Below, piece after piece: positions 10,400 to 21,764 of a stretch of 64,000 nucleotides of DNA. How positions within the stretch are numbered: position 1 is the first letter of the stretch; each line of letters opens with the position of its first letter. The position numbers and the translations under genes are program-made. Below the pieces are notes generated by a model, which was given only the letters and a program-made list of their open reading frames with translations, was not told the DNA's origin and made no database searches. Origin of the DNA: Odontocerum albicorne (taxonomy: Eukaryota > Arthropoda > Insecta > Trichoptera > Odontoceridae); contig OX463845.1 of the NCBI GenBank assembly GCA_949825065.1, positions 30,379,315 through 30,443,314 of the forward strand, read 5' to 3'.

Positions 10400-13300
10400 T
10401 AAAAAAAAATCTAGTGTCGCTAGATGTGAAATCTTTTAATTTCGAATGCCAAGTAAAGATAGGTGGGAAACTCCAAATCAATCAAAAACTTTGAAATGGT
10501 GAGTTTATTTCATATTTCTTCGGGTGTGATTTTTTATGTACAATGAGAGATAAATAATTTTGTGTTAAGTTTTAAATATGATTTATTTATATAAATAAAT
10601 ACCTTACCTTTGAAAAGTTTAAATTTATATGTGTATTGAAAGAAATATTGTTTAATAAAAACGAAGCAATTTTCTAGCAAATTTATACTGCTAGCACATA
10701 TAGTATGCATGATTCAAATGTGAAGGAGGACTCGTATCTAAGGATCTATCGATTGGGTTTGAGGGCCGAATCCTTGACACACGTGTGATATAATGATGTG
10801 TGCGATTCGAAAGGGCTTCAAGCCAACACACTTGGAATTCTAAATGTTTCACGATTTGTGGTACTTTGTTCTAAGTATGATTGCGGTCAAAATGTAAGAT
10901 TCGAGATAATTTGTGCCATATTAAATTTTATACGAAACATTTCATACAATCTTCTTAAAAGGTTCTTATAAAATTGACGAGCCGAATAAATGGAAGCATG
11001 TTCTAAAAAATATTTTATTTTATTTTACAGTCATCCCTTAATTTATTCGAGTAATTTATATCATGAAAATAGTCCGTTAATGAAAACCACGTAAACGGAG
11101 TCATTAGATGCTGCATAAAAAACTGAAAATGCGAGTATGTTAAATATGCTCTTTTACATATTTTCAGATAATCTTCTTTTTTATACTTTAGACAAAGTAT
11201 TAGAAGTAGAGGGGAGATTCAGGAAGACTAAATGAGCTTTGGTTAGACTTATATTATATTGAAAAAAAGGGGAAATTTTTAGAAATTTAAGGATCCATAA
11301 AATATGTGACGGTTGCTGAGGAAGCGGAAAGAACTCGTCATGGAAGATTTTTTTAGTCCGGATTCGTCTCATTAATCCCGAAATGGGAACATGTGTGATG
11401 GTTTATTGAGTTTGATATTTACATATAAATCAGTATGCCATTTGCCTCATGGCGGAATCAGGGAGGAGCATGGAGCGCCAAACTTTCCTATGATGACATA
11501 CTTCCACATTTATATATTTTCTAATACAATTCCTTCTATACGTCTTAGTTACAATTCTTTCGAAATTTTCATTACATGCTCCAACCATACTTTGTTCGGT
11601 GTTCATCTACCTAAAGTAGGTGTTCAAAGTCAGTTTTTCGCTACCCATCTTTATGTTTGATTAAATTTGATATTTCTTATAAATATTCAAAGCATTATAA
11701 TTTAAAATATCCATGAGTACAAAAATGAGGTTATGTAATTCATTTTTAATTTAATTAAATTATCTTTTCCGAGCTTCTTCCCTTTACCCTAAGAGGGCCC
11801 GAGACACTCAGCAGGAATGGTCCATGCCACCTGGCTTAATTATTTTTTATTACAAAGTACTCAATTTAATTAAATTTAATTCTTTATGTATCGGAAAAGC
11901 AGAACCACGTTTAAAAATATGTTTTTAAGGTATTTTGGCATTTAAATGACAAAATAGAATATTTGTAAACAGTAATTTTTTTTAAAACGCTTCTCTTCCA
12001 TTCCAGAGTTTGAATTCGATTGCCGATGGTGACTAGATAAACATATTCTGTTTTTTTTTAAATAAAAACCATTTTAAACGTTTGCTGGCTGGAGTAGAAA
12101 TTGTCACATGGCAAAAAGAGTTAATATGATTTTCCTATTTTTGTAGTATTTACAACAAATGCTATTTTTTTAAACTTATCACTGCTGATAACATATCTTA
12201 GAAAATAACGGCATTTAAGTTTTATGTGTTCTTTCTCAATCACTCTATCTTATAAAAATATAAACAATTCACAGAAAGAAGAGGATAACATTCTCTAATG
12301 GAAAATATTCACTTTTAACACATCGAAACGTATTTAGTAGTGTAGTGATTCCCAACCAGAAAGTCACGACCCCCAGGGCTAACAGGGTCGCCAGATGTCA
12401 AATGGAGGATCGCAACTGGTCGGGTTTTGACTATTTTGAAAAAAAAAACGAATCAAACATAAAGTTCCGTACTAACAGCATTTCTTTTCTTTTTAATATA
12501 TCACAACAACATTTAAAACAAAGTTTATAATACAAATAAATACCATTTAAATCATATTTCAATTGGAAACCGTTTACACGTGTTGGCAACTCTGTATGTC
12601 AAACGGTGTAATGTATTTAGCGCTTAAGGGTTTGAAAGAGAGCAACTACGAGTATGTTGACTCAAATTTCTCATTTTTTTTATTCACTTATTTATCCTTT
12701 TTGGGGAGTGTTTCTCAAAATATGGTATCACATTTTATAACTGTTGAGTATTAATATAATTAGAAAGTTTTGTTGGTTAAGTATTTGTAGGTGAATGTAT
12801 GTATAAAGTTGTAAGTATGATGGCGGGCCACGATACAAGATTTTTATCATTTGGGGGTCATAAACTAACAATGTAGTAGTGTGATTTGTAACTTTTGAAC
12901 TAAGGAAGGTTCTAAAAAGAAATGTTTTGAAAAAAAAAAGTGGTAATGATTTTAAAGTAAACAATACAAGTAAATTTAAAATATCCTTAGTAAATTGAAC
13001 TGGAAACATGGAAATAAAAGACAATACTGTTTTAGCCATATAAATGAAATTGATTTTGAGTTATTTAGTTATCACAAAGCCAATGAAATCCCTATTTTAA
13101 GTAATTTTAAATAAAACTGATTAAAAATTTTGTTTTCGTAAGTTTTTTTACGGCTGCACATTTTTATTTAATTTGCGCTAGGAGGAATGTAAAACTTGGA
13201 GCTAAAGGAATTTAGATTTGATGTTCTTATTATTTTGTATCTTCCAACAAGACGAGGGATTAATTTTATATCAGTTTTAATAAAGAAGAATTTTTGTTTA

Positions 13301-13550
13301 AATTATTCGATATATAAGGAGATTTTTTATATTTTACGATAGTACTGGGAGTAGTGTATTTTGATACTTTTCAAATTTACTTTTCAATTTAAAATTAAGA
13401 AATAAAATTAGCAATGTTGAAATTTTAATAAGAAGAGTGTCATTCTTAAATAAAAATTTTAATGTTATATTTTTTTTATTAAAAATTTCAAATGTTAACA
13501 AAATATCAGATATATTGTTTCTATTGTGTAAATGAAAAGTCTATATTTTT
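10400..13550. other. non-coding stretch with scattered chance ORFs
   Basis: Frames at 11,391-11,660 (+, 89 codons) and 12,728-13,039 (-, 103 codons) have AT-driven composition and no domain. The patch 10,730-10,860 is slightly richer in GC and unidentified. TACGAGTA occurs near 12,647. Confidence 0.45.
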
Positions 13551-13554
13551 CAAA

Positions 13555-13700
13555 ATTTCTTTTATTTATTTAGACATTACAAGAAATTTTGTAATGAAAA
13601 ACGCCAGCCAGGTTATTTCAATTAACATACAATTTATATGAATTTGGGTTTGTTGCCTTTCATTTGTCGTGTCTCCGGTAAACTAGGCGTTTACATTTAT
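13555..13700 (-). mobile_element. LINE-like 3' tail, family T (copy 1 of 3)
   Basis: A (TTTA)n run, then ACATTACAAGAAAT, GGGTTTGTTGCCTTTCATTT and AAACTAGGCG, is shared with 25,430-25,660 and partly with 21,635-21,760. A (TAAA)n tail at the end of each copy on the - strand suggests the 3' end of a retrotransposon. No coding part is recognisable here. Confidence 0.55.
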
Positions 13701-14154
13701 CTTATTGAGAACATACTTAGTAAGGAAGTAATTGCATTAATTATTTAAAAAAACGTAAAATAAATTTAATAGACAATTCGTTAAAAAAAATCTTGTAACT
13801 AATAGTTTGTGTTAAAGTAGAAGTTCCTCGGCAAGTTAATATATTAATCTTAAACGGGAATAGTTTAATTTCATAATATAAACAGTAACAACACATTAAA
13901 TAATTATATAACATATATAAGTCGTCAAAAATATCAGAATCCACAATGCTGGTGTCATGTGGTCTATATTGTACATCTCATAAAATTTTGACAATCTGGT
14001 TGAATATGAATTTCAGAACTTTCAGATTTTAATTATTCATTTTTATGAGGCCATTTATAATTTACTTTTATAAGTGATGTATGACAAATTTCGATGAATC
14101 AAAATTTTTCAATATTGTCGAATTCAAACTAAACTTTTTTTCTTTGAAGTCAAA

Positions 14155-14440
14155 TTATTGAGAAAACTCATGATGTCGCCCGTTAAATGTTATGTCAGTG
14201 TGTCGCCCACCTAAACTTGCTGACTTCAACATTTCACTTAATAACCTCCCAGGCGTACCCTGTCTGGATGCATCGTAATCGCATCGCCCCTCTGTATACA
14301 TACAGTTTCTCGTATAAAATAAAAAAACACCCCCAGATTTGGCAACGCCGCGTGCACAGCCACCCCTCTCGTATAGTATAAAGCTCTTCCCCAACCCGCG
14401 CGTTTTCCTGACCCCCACCCTAAGTTTTCCCGAGGCACTT
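14155..14440. other. GC-rich island, function unknown
   Basis: This block stands out from its roughly 25% GC surroundings and is rich in C-runs and CpG (ACACCCCCAGATTTGGC, CAACCCGCGCG, GACCCCCACCC). Three frames are open for 64-87 codons (14,187-14,381 +, 14,155-14,418 -, 14,238-14,438 -), and none resembles a known protein. On both strands TATA-like words (CGTATAGTATAAAG; CTTTATACTATACGAG) sit in the middle. Candidates are a promoter or CpG island, or a terminal region of an unidentified transposon. Confidence 0.4.
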
Positions 14441-14444
14441 TATA

Positions 14445-15265
14445 TATAGAATGACGATGTTGTAAAATGAAACTTGTAAACTAATATTTCAATTTCGCCA
14501 AACCACCAAATTTAGTTCACTATTTTTACAAGTAAAGTTTACTGATAAAAATAGTTAGATTTTAATAATTTTATTTTATCTAAACGTGAACATTTTTTAA
14601 AGTTGTTACACTTTTACAAATTATTCTGTGATATATGTATATCTCCAATTTATTTATTTAGTAAACCTACAATGGTTAAATTATATGGGTAGTGTTATAT
14701 TGATAAAAAAAATAGATTACTTCATAATATTTCTTCATAAAAAATCAAATTAATCGAACCTTTTTATTAATGAAAATCAATTTAACTAATTTAAGTTGTT
14801 TTGACAAGGGGTAATATTTTCTTGTTTATACACAATTTTATAATTTTTTTTGTAATATTTTTATTTCAGATATTTTTTTTTAAAATAAGAAAATAATAAT
14901 GTTCTTGGAGAGAAAAGCTACACATTTATTTGTCATACATTAATTAATAAACCCAAATTTTGAGAAATGATTTTAAAGAAAAAAACATTAGATATCGATT
15001 TAATAAAAAAAGATAAATATATGGTATATACTAAAATACTGGCTTGCATAGATGCAAGTGCATATTTTTAATAGTTTTTGTTAGAAGTGGAAAATAATAA
15101 TAAATCAACTATAAAAAATATTTCTTCGATATTAAAAAAATGTTATAAAAGTTAAGAATTTTATTCATTAAAAATGTTATTAAATATGCCAAATACCATT
15201 GTTTAAATCAAATTGATGATACATTTTTTTGAATAAATAGTTTAAAAATTTAAAAAATAAGGAAC
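14445..15265. other. very AT-rich non-coding stretch
   Basis: A and T runs dominate. There are no ORFs or recognisable repeats. Confidence 0.6.
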
Positions 15266-15278
15266 GACTTTACCCTTT

Positions 15279-15379
15279 CAGGGCTTAACGTTTGAAGCGA
15301 CAGCAGCGATCCTAGCGGGCGTAGTAGGACTTACAGGCGGCATTTTCCTACAAAATCTCACATCGTTTGAGAACGTGGC
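15279..15379 (+). CDS. candidate terminal coding exon, unidentified membrane segment
   Basis: A pyrimidine tract ending TTTACCCTTTCAG at 15,278 looks like a 3' splice site. It is followed by an open frame of 34 codons with balanced base composition that ends at a TGA near 15,379. It encodes GLTFEATAAILAGVVGLTGG and continues IFLQNLTSFENVAG, which would contain one hydrophobic, possibly membrane-spanning helix. GC is near 50% in DNA that is otherwise near 25%. I do not recognise the protein. The opposite strand is also open here and has GTAAGT and GGTAAAG donor-like sites, so strand is uncertain. Confidence 0.35.
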
Positions 15380-15564
15380 CGGTTGAATCGGTGGTGCCTC
15401 GCGTTGTTCCCAAATTATCCACCAATTCGTCAAATTATTCAGATTACAATTATAAAAATTAAGTATTCAAATATATAGAGCGTCATTTTAAGAAAAGAAT
15501 ATGTATAAATTAATCATTTGTTAAACTCGAATTGTGTTAAACGTGAAGTGAAGAGAAAAACGTG

Positions 15565-15926
15565 GTTCAGTGCATACAAAACGATCAGCTGGTTTACTGA
15601 CACGCGGATTGTTGTTAAGTCTGGAAAAGTTATAGTAAAATAGTAACTAGTTAAATTTATTATATACTTAGTATTATTATATACTTAGTAAATATTCGAA
15701 TAAGTTTTAAATTTAAGTGGTGGTTTAAGATAGATAATTGATGTTGTAGTGAAATTGATATTAATATAAAGACATTATTTAAGGAGTTGATAACTATTGC
15801 ACGTGGTTTCGAATTAAGGCAAATCATGTGTTTTGATCGTTGAAATTGTACATTATTTGAATATAAACTGTGTTAAAGAATTGCTTCGACATCCTTGAAG
15901 AAGATGAATGCAACAGGAAAATAGGG
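15565..15926 (+). other. candidate 5' non-coding exon with splice donor
   Basis: A TTCAGT word resembling the arthropod initiator lies near 15,565. The following 360 bp lack repeats and end in GGAAAATAGG followed by GTAAGTTTC, a strong 5' splice-site match near 15,927. The ATG at about 15,903 meets a stop after six codons, so this would be untranslated leader. No downstream exon was found. Alone it is weak evidence. Confidence 0.25.
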
Positions 15927-16214
15927 TAAGTTTCAGGAAAATTCTCAATCTTTATAACACTTTATTTCTCATGCACATTTCTTTAGCTAAGATTTTGAGC
16001 TGAAATTAATAATAAAAGTACTTAACAACTCAACGAGATTTTTTAGAATAATGAAGCTAGTAGTCATTTATATAAACCTTTTGTTAGAGTAATTATTGTA
16101 AATTTGAAAAAAAAGCATAACCATTCATGATTCATTTAACATAACAAAATGTGAGTTTCGATATTAAATTATACGAGTACAATATATTGTGTTATATTTT
16201 TTTGCATAGAACAC

Positions 16215-16380
16215 AACTTGGTGGATATTATTGTTATCTAGTAATCCCTTCCAACTAACCAAAGATATGTTAAACATGCCTTAACTGAAAATCATCCTGG
16301 AACTGCTTTTAAAATATATTGGTTTCCAACGGCAGAGAAACGGTAACCCTCAGGTTGGTAAAACTGTAACAAGGTTACAG
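16215..16380 (-). mobile_element. SINE family A
   Basis: An antisense copy with both body and part of the head: CCCTTCCAACTAACCAAAG, then TTTCCAACGGCAG and GTAACCCTCAGGTTGG. The B-box region is decayed. Confidence 0.65.
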
Positions 16381-16740
16381 GGTTTGAGTAATACATTGAA
16401 GTATATTTCAAAATGTTTTCACGAAAAATAAAATGTTGCACCAATTAAATTAAATATACTTATTAATTACCTCCTATATTAAGTATGATAATATTTGTAT
16501 GTGTAATTAATTACCTTTAATGGGAGTTGCAAAGACAAACTAAAACTGAGTTGCTTTTACAAATAAACCGTTACATTAAAATAATTAACGTCGAGATTTT
16601 TTTAAATTGTCTGTTTTTCAAATTATTGTCAATAAAATCACATTATAAAATCTTTAAACAGTTGAAAGAATATGTAAACTTTCTTCCTATAAAGATTTTG
16701 CTTTGATATCATGCAAGACATTAAGCATTTTTTGACATCG

Positions 16741-16800
16741 CCTCGATGATGAAGACATCCCCTCGATGATGAAGGCAGCAACGCTTTCGAAACGTCGGCC
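16741..16800 (+). ncRNA. hammerhead-ribozyme-like motif, probably decayed
   Basis: CTCGATGAT is followed by GAAGGC, loop AGCAAC, GCTTTC and GAAACGTCGGC. GAAGGC (16,771-16,776) pairs with GCTTTC (16,783-16,788) including one G-T pair, giving a 6-bp stem II between a CUGAUGA-like box and a GAAA box. The first box carries an extra C (CTCGATGA rather than CTGATGA). The preceding 20 bases repeat the first box (CCTCGATGATGAAG twice). Hammerheads of this form are known in Penelope-like elements and retrozymes. No neighbouring element is recognisable. Confidence 0.4.
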
Positions 16801-16911
16801 ATCATTTAAGTCTATACGCTAAACAAGCAAGTGTCTTGGGTTTGTTTCCTGACGGATTCCTTTCCAGACTGGTTTTACACGTAAACCATATTATAACATA
16901 GTTGTACAGAT

Positions 16912-17025
16912 GATCACCGTGGCCTAGTTGATAAGACTGTCTTCAAATCGGGGTGTTTCATAGCGGGCTCGATTCTCGTTGGAATTTATTTTTTTAAAAG
17001 AATTGTAGCAAGATTTTCACTAATC
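16912..17025 (+). mobile_element. SINE family A, head portion
   Basis: CCGTGGCCTAGTTGATAAG corresponds to the A box, and GGGCTCGATTCTCGTTGG to the B box, of a tRNA-derived SINE. A T-rich segment follows and the body is lost. Confidence 0.7.
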
Positions 17026-17184
17026 TGATAGGACTGTACACTTCCTGAAGTGCAACATCATGAATCATTTTAATAAAGAAATTTTACATACTTTATTTAT
17101 TCACAAGATAAAGATTTCGTCAATCGTGACAGAGCATAGTGTGTATTCTAGCCAAAGTAAAACAACCTATCCTTTATATATTCT

Positions 17185-17390
17185 CAACGACCATCATAAC
17201 CTAGTTGGTACGATGCTTGTCTTACAGCTCGGGGGCTGCAAGCTTGATTCCCGTGGGTATCCAATTAAAAAAAAAGATTCGCCTAGTTTTCTTCGAAGCC
17301 CTTTTTAATATATTTTTGGTTGCTTGAACAATATTGTCCAATGGATATCAACTTGTCAGGTTATGCTGTACATATCAAAAGAGTATTGCA
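17185..17390 (+). mobile_element. SINE family A, near full length
   Basis: The head has CCTAGTTGGTACGATGCTTG and TTGATTCCCGTGGG. The body has GGTTGCTTGAACAATATTG and the tail CAGGTTATGCTGTACATATC. Total is about 200 bp, matching other family A copies. Confidence 0.75.
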
Positions 17391-17459
17391 AAAATAAAAT
17401 ATTTTAAAATTAAAATTGACTAACGCTTGGGTTAAAATTCAAGTTGAGGTAAGTAAATG

Positions 17460-17600
17460 AAGAACCATCAAACACTAAAAAGCGTATTAGTTTGTCTGGT
17501 AGCAGTACTTAACACCTGCTGTAGTATCCCCAACAGGCATGATGGTGAACTGTGAGTTACTTACCTACTCTGGTTGTTCTTGACTCAACGGTTCGATAAG
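17460..17600 (+). mobile_element. SINE family B, body fragment
   Basis: TTTGTCTGGTAGCAGTACTT, CCAACAGGCATGATGGTGAA and CTGTGAGTTACTTACC align with the body of the family B copy at 27.7 kb (GACGAACCGTGAGTTCC). The tRNA-like head is missing. Confidence 0.55.
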
Positions 17601-17604
17601 TTAA

Positions 17605-19485
17605 CTAAATATTATTGTTTCCCGGATACTCATATTCTTACCATCTGTTCGAGTATGTTGCGGGGTACGTAATAAATGAAAAATAAAAAAATAATTGAAG
17701 AATGAACAATGCAAGTTTAAAATGTCAAAGATCTAATGAGTACATACACTGGGTTAATATAGGTGGTTAGGTCACGAGAAAAATAGGCTACAGGAAGAGT
17801 GGAAAGGAGATGAACAGCTTTTTGCATTCAGCGGAGACGGGGTAGATCATTCCTAGGTCCCGGTCTATCATTATTCATCGATTGGCTGTTTTTTGCATGG
17901 CACGAATATTTTTTCCTTAAAATGAAATTATCAGAGGGCGTGGAAGTGTCTTTTTCAATAGTACGCCGTAAGTTTTTTGCGGGGTGAAGTTTAGCCTGTT
18001 CGTCGATCACCACTCTCTGATCCGAGTAATCGATCTCTCGATCGAGATCTCAGTTTCATGCAAGAATATTGGTCTCATGAAGCTTTCATATTTTCCCATT
18101 CGTTGAATGCAGTTACCTGTTGCCACTCATGTTACTCTCGTTATATTCTGCTGGTGACATCATACTCATATTTACCTTCACTATCTAGGTGCGACCTCAT
18201 AAATTCAAATTGTTTCTTATATTTTACTCAGACATATGAAGGGTTCGAAGATACAAAATGTATAATATTTTATATCCATTGATGGTTATAGTTGTTTGCT
18301 GAGTGTCATCCATGCATGAACCGAGCTACTGAGAGTTTCTTCACTTGCACACGAGGGGAAATTACTTAAATATATTTCGGACAAGATGTATGAACGCAGA
18401 GGATGTAAAATTTTGTGATCTTGGGCATCAAAGTATGGATATCTATTATTTCTGCCTACCTCAGAAGAAACACTGTATGATGATACTTTCTCTCAATATA
18501 AATATTAAAAAATTTTATATAACATTTTTAAAAAATGTATCAGAAGTGGCAAATAAGTTTTCAAGGATTCCTCAGCTTTAAAAAGTAAAGCCTATTTGAA
18601 TTTTAATTGCAAATTGAACATTTTCAGATCTTTTACTTTCCAGTTTATTTTTTAAGTTCACTGGTTTTAATTTGAAATGAATCCTTGACCTGATTCAATT
18701 TTTTAAATTCATCTTATCTCTTTAAATTCATCTTATCTCTTTAACTTTTCATTATAAACTGATTCAAACTTTGTTATAAACTTCTCAGAAAAAAATAAGG
18801 GCGGTTTTTTATTTGATCCTCGGAATTCTTTCAAATTCAAAATACATATTCGTTATGTTTATCTGAAACTAATTTGTGATCTCCATGGCCTAGTTTATCT
18901 TTCATTCGGTTTCGTTTCTCAATTGCATCCAAAAAAATATTTCAGTCCATCTTTTATGGAACTGGAAATGTCTAATAGCAATTAACCTGTTCTGATTGGC
19001 ATTCTGGTTTCCGATATATAAAGGAGATGACATTTAATATAATTTGTTCCCATGATCATTCATATCAAATTAACGCATGAATGGTTTGAATTCGGAACAA
19101 GGAGGGAATTTTTTTTTATGTAACTAAAGGAGTGGACATCCCCAGCCACTTATCATGCAGATCGTAAGATACGGGTAACTCCCTGAATATGAACCTTGAA
19201 TTTCCTAGCCTATTTTTTGTGCTTTAACATTCTGCTGGCTTTCACCGCTCTGGGACATCCCTGAAAACTGTTTATAAACAGTGCTCAACTGATAGAAGTC
19301 GACACTTTTCGGTAGGTAATAAAACTGGTGATTGTGTCAGTTGGAGAGATTTTTTTGCCTCCAAATGTTTTATGTCGGGAGTGTTAGCGGTGGTTTTTAT
19401 AAATTGATGTTCATTCATTAATTCGTATAGTTCCTTTCAATTTACTTTAATTGGTAAACCGGACATATTAAATATTGTGAACGGG
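17605..19485. other. mixed non-coding stretch
   Basis: A GC-richer patch lies at 17,760-18,060 (frame 17,828-18,013, -, 61 codons, unrecognised) and ends in a run of nested CGATC/GATCTC palindromes near 18,029-18,050. A 20-base word (TTTAAATTCATCTTATCTC) is tandemly duplicated near 18,703-18,742. Frames at 18,058-18,282 and 18,345-18,581 have no domain. Confidence 0.45.
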
Positions 19486-19489
19486 ATAC

Positions 19490-19735
19490 GAGATTGTCGA
19501 CAACCTCTGAAGTAGGCGGGCATCTCGTTCTTTACAATCCTACGTTTAGTAACACAACCGCACATGAAGTGGCAACAACATACATGTCTAGCGCGTGTAA
19601 ATATTGTTATCAGACAAATTTTTTTATTCGGCTGGAGGCCTTTCCTTTTTTTTTTGGGTAGCATCAGGAATCGACCGCAAAACCCCCGAACGGAAGTCAA
19701 GCGTCTTACCAAATAGATCATGTAGGTTGTTGTTA
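19490..19735 (-). mobile_element. SINE family B
   Basis: The reverse complement reads TTTGGTAAGACGCTTGACTT, GGTCGATTCCTGATGCTACC, TCTGATAACAATATT and GTTGTTGCCACTTC. This is the same order as the full copy at 27.7 kb. It lies 200 bp from a family A copy on the same strand. Confidence 0.65.
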
Positions 19736-19934
19736 TTTTAAATTGGTGTTGCATATCAAACCATGAATCAGAAATATATTTTTTAAAAGTGTCGGACTCT
19801 GGTGAGGGTTTTGAAAAGCTACACTAGGAAACACCTGCAGGCTTTGGATGTTTGATTGATATAAACTTGAATCTATTAGTTTTTCATGTAAATGTTAGAA
19901 GCGCCTGTTCCATTGTGTAATTTATTTTATCATA

Positions 19935-20172
19935 TATGTTGTAATGTAATACACCGAACAGCTTTCGTTGTAATCAGTACAACCTGGCGAGTAACTCACT
20001 ACATGGAGAGTTTATTACCATCTAATCTAAAGAATCAGAAAGGTGCTTAACAAGCCTAAAGTAAACACCAGACCGGAATCCTTTTTAAAAAAACTAAGCT
20101 TTCAACGGAAATTTAACCCGCCACTCCCAGATTAGAAGACGGCTTCTTATTAACTAGGCCAAGGAAGTCTTC
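19935..20172 (-). mobile_element. SINE family A, full length
   Basis: The + strand shows the tail (AGTACAACCTGGCGAG), body, spacer (GGAATCCTTTTTAAAAAAAC) and head (CTTATTAACTAGGCCAAGG) in reverse order. About 230 bp. The B box has decayed to GAAATTTAACCCGCC. Confidence 0.75.
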
Positions 20173-20174
20173 GA

Positions 20175-21630
20175 TGCTCTTAATTTTAATTTAACATTTT
20201 AATCACATATTTACCATGTTTCTCTGGATATAACAACGTATGATATGTAAAGGATTAATAAGAGTCATGTATTAGTAAACAAATAACACTTAAAATATTT
20301 GCCTTCGAGTTTCATACATATTTAGTTAAAATGACATTCTTCATCTCGGTGTTTGTTTTGATAAAATTTCAAGAATATAACAATAACCGTTAATTTTCTC
20401 CTTTCTGACATTCAATAAATATAATATTTTGCCACTGTAATAATAAATTTATTGGTAACAATATAGTATGTGTATATATGTGAATTAATATCATATAGTT
20501 TAGGCAAAAGAAAATGAAAATTCATTTAAAATGGATAAGATCTCATAATATTGACATACAGCCCCCCTCCAATAGGATAACGTCAGATGTTTTTCAGCCC
20601 AAACCCTAGTACACGTAAACTACATTTTAATATAAATGAAAAAAAATGAAAAGTTGATATGATTATAAACAATGAAAAAATATATAATCGTATACCTTCA
20701 CACATGTGTACATATACAAGTCCAGATTCACTGCCAGCTTATAAAAAAAAGACACGAAAATATAATAATAGACACAGAGCAGCAGGAAAAAGAAAGAAAG
20801 GACAAGCAATCTTAAATACATATGTAAATTACTACGAGTGTCAAGGTGTCTTTTGTGAGCATTCTGAAGGGAGCACGCATTCTTGTGCTCCTTCAAATCA
20901 ATATCAACTAACACTATTTATGAAGAAAAAAAATGAAAGAGATAATATAAGACATCATATTTGAGGAGAACCCATTTAAATGTTATAATTCTCGGTATAA
21001 TTTGATTTCTTAATTGAAAAAGTAAATTTATTTATATGTCAAAATATTCTTTTTAAGAATGAAACACGTTAAATTTTACAACACTTTTTTTAACTTTGCC
21101 ATTTCATCAAAACGCCTTTTTGTGAGCTTTTAAAATATTCATTTAATATATTTCTGTGACTCTTCCAGCCCTCTCAATTCTTCTCGAGTGGAATTCCATT
21201 GCACAGCTCCACGGAATACTAAAGAGACATTATGTGCCTCTGAAAATGTTCATAACATTATAATGTTATTTAAAATTCCAGTTTGCAGTTAACTAAAGAG
21301 ATTTTATTGCTTCCCTAAAGAGGCAAAAGTTACAAATAAATATAATTTACCTAAAGTGGCCTGGGTATTTTTCTCACGAGATCGAACCGAGGAGACATAT
21401 TGTTTTTTGTTCGTCAATAATTTTACATTTTTCTCTCTTATAATTTTTTTTCTATTTCCAATCGTTATTAAAATTTCAACGACACGTACACATATATAGA
21501 AAGATGATATAAACTTCACTCCAGTTCAGTTTATTTACGTCTGATATTTATTTTTTCCTTCGCTTATATTCTCGAGCTTCTTAATAAATTTGATCCACTG
21601 AGACTCGATTTATTATTTTTTTTTATCTCA
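20175..21630. other. AT-rich non-coding stretch
   Basis: Overlapping frames at 20,659-20,964 (+, 101 codons) and 20,663-20,914 (-) are lysine- or leucine-rich by composition and have no domain. Nothing else is recognised. Confidence 0.5.
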
Positions 21631-21634
21631 TCTA

Positions 21635-21760
21635 TTTATTTTTTTTAAATTTATTTTATTTACACATGACAAGAAATAAACACAATTTGCAAAAAAACAA
21701 CAGGTTATTTAATTTGGGCATACAATTTTAATGGATCTATAGTACTGACACTTTATTTCA
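21635..21760 (-). mobile_element. LINE-like 3' tail, family T (copy 2 of 3)
   Basis: TTTATTTACACATGACAAG, AACAACAGGTTATTTAATTT and GGCATACA match 25,445-25,520 closely. The copy stops after about 120 bp, consistent with heavy 5' truncation. Confidence 0.6.
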
Positions 21761-21764
21761 TGAT

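Noticed and set aside
20659..20964. 101-codon basic peptide
   Set aside because: Lysine and asparagine content follows A-richness; the opposite strand is equally open and nothing is conserved.
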